Source: Candidatus Sordicultor aquaticus (GTDB lineage Bacteria; Atribacterota; Atribacteria; Atribacterales; Caldatribacteriaceae). From it: a stretch of 7,830 nt of DNA. This document shows positions 6,523-7,830 of this stretch, one piece after another. Position numbers and translations under genes: made by a program. The stretch covers positions 1 to 7,830 of the forward strand of contig JAGPEW010000030.1 in the NCBI GenBank assembly GCA_018056825.1, given 5' to 3'. The number at the start of each line of letters is the position of its first letter. Position 1 is the first letter of the stretch. The notes under the pieces are model-generated. The model made no database searches and was not told the DNA's origin. It saw only the letters and a list, made by a program, of their open reading frames with translations.

Positions 6523-6550
6523 AAGGGGGTCAGGTCTCAACATTGGACCT
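6523..6550 (-). repeat. Candidate 3' boundary signature of the REP-type transposase unit
   Basis: The GGGGGTCAGGTCTCAACATT core followed by GGACCT abuts the transposase stop codon. AGGTC (6532-6536) and GACCT (6546-6550) can pair around a 9-nt loop, a small REP-like hairpin with a GGGGTCAG lead-in. REP-type tyrosine transposases are commonly bordered by such G-rich tetranucleotides plus hairpins. The assignment rests on position and shape only. Confidence 0.4.
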
Positions 6551-7202
6551 TCAATTCTTTTTTAGTGATTCGATTACTCTTTCTTTTATTCTCTTTATCT
6601 CTTTATCTTTTTTACATTTCGGTTCCAACCTTTTCGTAGCTTGAGAAACTGCTGAATAATCCCTATCCCAAAATTCCCCAATTTCAGTAAGTTTTTAGAG
6701 GGGTTAATATCTTGATTAAGTATAAGGTAAGCGACCGATAGATATTTCCCCTGGCCTTACTCATCAATCTTTCCTTTCCTAGCTGGTTTACCTCAGCTAT
6801 CTTTTCCATAATTTCTTTAGGATTATAGGAGTATTGTGAATTGGTGATTGGAATCTCTCTGATTTTCAACTATAGCTTTAATTTTTTGAATAAAATCATC
6901 CTTCCCCAAGGCAAGGTTACGATAAGTTGGTTTTAAGGGGACATCTCAGGACTTATTCGGTAAAATATATTCTTGCTATTGCTGGATTGAGGAATAACAA
7001 TCAGGAGAAAAGAAGTTTAAAAGCCAGGATTTATCTAAATTATCAATGCTGGACTGTCTTAAATTTAAATAGTCAAGGTAGCTGCTTTAGGGATCATCCT
7101 CTAATCGGTCAACTATTCCTGCCGGGCAGGGATTCCGGTGAAGATAGGCAGAGAGAACCATTGCCTAATTATCGGCAGCTACCAGGATAGAAGAAAAATA
7201 TA

Positions 7203-7234
7203 ACCCACCCCTACGCCGCTCCCCAGAGAGGAAT
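7203..7234. repeat. 32-bp direct repeat, copy 1
   Basis: It begins ACCCACCCCTAC and ends GAGGAAT. It matches copy 2 (7395-7426) at 28 of 32 positions in the same orientation, by direct comparison. Confidence 0.75.
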
Positions 7235-7240
7235 AAAAAC

Positions 7241-7268
7241 AGTGAATAGTGAATAGTTAATGGTGAAA
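7241..7268. repeat. Heptamer tandem repeat, site 2
   Basis: Units AGTGAAT, AGTGAAT, AGTTAAT, GGTGAAA follow without gaps. This is the clearest of the three heptamer sites in the window. Confidence 0.65.
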
Positions 7269-7282
7269 AGCTTAAAAAAGTC

Positions 7283-7381
7283 GTCACCCTGAGCCCTCGC
7301 AGTTCGAGGGCGTGAGGGTCTCATCCTTTGTCTTTTTTAAAGGATGGGATTCTCACACGGGAAAGCACCGCTCAGAATGAC
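7283..7381. mobile_element. 99-bp MITE-like palindromic element
   Basis: The ends GTCACCCTGAGC (7283-7294) and GCTCAGAATGAC (7370-7381) are inverted repeats matching at 10 of 12 positions. Inside are a 6-bp hairpin CCCTCG/CGAGGG (7294-7310) and a long hairpin of 18-base arms, GTGAGGGTCTCATCCTTT (7312-7329) with AAAGGATGGGATTCTCAC (7339-7356), mismatched at only a few central positions. It has no coding capacity. The structure is that of a small non-autonomous element or mobile intergenic palindrome; the mobilising enzyme is unknown. Confidence 0.6.
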
Positions 7382-7394
7382 AGAATGAAAAGGC

Positions 7395-7426
7395 ACCCAC
7401 CCCTACACCCCTCCCCAAAGGGGAAT
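7395..7426. repeat. 32-bp direct repeat, copy 2
   Basis: This is the second copy of the repeat at 7203-7234, differing at four positions, and it ends GGGGAAT. Its right half contains CCCC-AAA-GGGG, a short dyad. The two copies flank the heptamers and the MITE-like palindrome. Confidence 0.75.
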
Positions 7427-7452
7427 TGCTCACCCGCTCCATCTTTATATCT

Positions 7453-7483
7453 CCCGCTCACCCGCTCACCCGCTCACCCGCTC
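7453..7483. repeat. 8-bp tandem array (CCCGCTCA)x4
   Basis: Three full CCCGCTCA units and a fourth ending in G lie head to tail; a further ACCCGCTC occurs alone at 7432-7439. The array is GC-rich against an AT-rich background. There are no spacers, so it is not a CRISPR. Confidence 0.8.
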
Positions 7484-7490
7484 GGCTTTT

Positions 7491-7511
7491 TATTACTCAT
7501 CACTCGTCACG
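7491..7511. repeat. Degenerate heptamer repeat, site 3
   Basis: On the minus strand it reads GTGACGA, GTGATGA, GTAATA, the same 7-base rhythm as sites 1 and 2. It is the last repeat before the transposase sequence resumes. Confidence 0.45.
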
Positions 7512-7830
7512 GTATTTTCAGGTTAGACTGGAAGCGTCCCTGGAAGATTGAATCGGAAAGTCCCTAGCGGGTGGGAAACCAGTTAGCATAAGAAGTATTG
7601 AGATAAGGCAAGATCAGAGAAATATTGGGCTGGGCAGTTTTGATAAACAAATGATAATGATTATCCATCAGACAATAGGCATAACAGGTAATGTCATATT
7701 TTGGGAAGGTCTCATCTAATTTTTGAATAAAGGTTTTTTTATCTTTATCCTCATAAAGGATTTTTTCTTTTCGATGACCTCTGGAGGTAATAGGATAAAA
7801 AGCATTTTTAGGTGAGATAGGTAATGGTCG

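Larger units (their letters stand above)
7200..7524. other. Repeat-filled insertion inside the transposase fossil
   Basis: The transposase sequence breaks off after FQGRFQS (7525) and resumes at SSILVAADN just below 7200. In intact homologues FQGR-Y-K-x-I-L-V is continuous, so the intervening 325 bases or so are additions. They hold only repeats: two 32-bp copies, heptamers, a MITE-like palindrome and an 8-bp tandem array. No gene is supported here. Confidence 0.7.
6551..7830 (-). pseudogene. REP-associated tyrosine transposase (TnpA_REP, Y1/HUH superfamily), multiply broken fossil
   Basis: Read leftwards from the window edge, pieces of one gene appear in family order. From 7830: RPLPISPKNAFYPITSRGH, then AYCLMDNHYHLFIK with the HUH pair, then SIFQGRFQS ending at 7525. 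After about 325 bp of repeats: SSILVAADN, AMVLSAYLHRNPCPAGIVDR with the Tyr of the YxHxNP motif (7144-7146, probable nucleophile), SSYLDYLNL, then LGKDDFIQKIKAIVEN. A frame change at 6854-6860 leads to REIPITNSQYSYNPKEIMEK and on to IYRSLTLYLIKILTPLK. A second change in an A run (6692-6696) leads to LTEIGEFWDRDYSAVSQATK, a DnaA-like HTH tail, ending at TGA 6551-6553. In-frame stops lie at 7564-7566, 7165-7167, 7087-7089, 6976-6978 and 6946-6948. It cannot make a full transposase. The true start is probably only a few codons beyond the window. Confidence 0.88.

Noticed and set aside
7077..7183. Inverted repeat GGTAGCTGC/GCAGCTACC enclosing small hairpins, considered as a riboswitch or structured RNA
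   Set aside because: The whole span is accounted for by transposase codons (SSYLD at one end, LVAAD at the other), so the 9-bp match is most likely chance.
6927..7190. Plus-strand 87-codon open frame
   Set aside because: It lies antisense to the transposase fossil, has no ribosome site and no recognisable domain; the minus strand explains the sequence better.
7453..7483. CCCGCTCA array considered as a CRISPR
   Set aside because: Units are 8 bp and contiguous with no spacers, and there are no cas genes.
1085..7566. UAG recoded as a sense codon (TAG interrupts two transposases)
   Set aside because: The same pseudogenes also contain TAA, TGA and frameshifts, and the intact genes do not contain internal TAG; ordinary decay suffices.
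7328..7567. Plus-strand 79-codon open frame
   Set aside because: It runs through the MITE-like palindrome and the 8-bp tandem array, and its residues (repeated Pro/Leu/Ser) are translated repeats.

Overview
The window looks like bacterial chromosome from a moderately AT-rich genome that tolerates pseudogenes and intergenic repeats. The genes point to an ordinary bacterium: a CCA-encoding tRNA, Shine-Dalgarno-led genes, a PlsC acyltransferase and a lipoprotein with a lipobox. I cannot name the phylum from sequence alone. The mix of ISL3 and REP-type transposases, scattered heptamer repeats and an AmrB (MEMO-like) gene would fit an uncultivated anaerobic lineage such as Atribacterota or its neighbours, but that is a low-confidence guess.

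Layout. (1) 1-1232: the promoter-proximal end of an ISL3-family insertion sequence on the minus strand. Its transposase is broken twice, by an amber codon at codon 16 and a frameshift in a GA run before the catalytic Glu. (2) 1447-4247: a compact minus-strand operon in the order plsC, then an NHL-propeller membrane protein, then amrB. It has a 14-nt overlap, a 4-nt gap and a likely terminator at 1385-1420. (3) 4428-4505: tRNA-Pro(CGG), minus strand. (4) 4661-6509, plus strand: two palindromes and an extended -10 box, then a nearly leaderless XRE regulator whose tail is out of frame, an overlapping ImmA/IrrE-type zinc protease, a degenerate receiver-domain gene cut by an ochre codon, and a small lipoprotein. 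(5) 6523-7830: the fossil of one REP-associated tyrosine transposase (TnpA_REP, Y1/HUH type) on the minus strand. It carries five in-frame stops, two frameshifts and about 325 bp of repeat DNA lodged inside its FQGR region.

How the parts work together. PlsC makes phosphatidic acid at the membrane. The function of its operon partners is not settled by sequence. The XRE/ImmA pair has the usual architecture of a repressor and the protease that relieves it, and the palindromes upstream are its natural operator candidates. Whether it controls the receiver fragment and the lipoprotein is inference.

The main message of the window is decay. Four genes carry reading-frame lesions, and the lesions explained best lie in short simple repeats. 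The large repeat-filled gap at the right end is not an empty intergenic region but the interior of a dead transposase gene. I found no convincing new defence or biosynthetic system. The least explained items are the XRE frame break (decay or programmed frameshifting), the phospho-site-less receiver protein and the 99-bp MITE-like palindrome.
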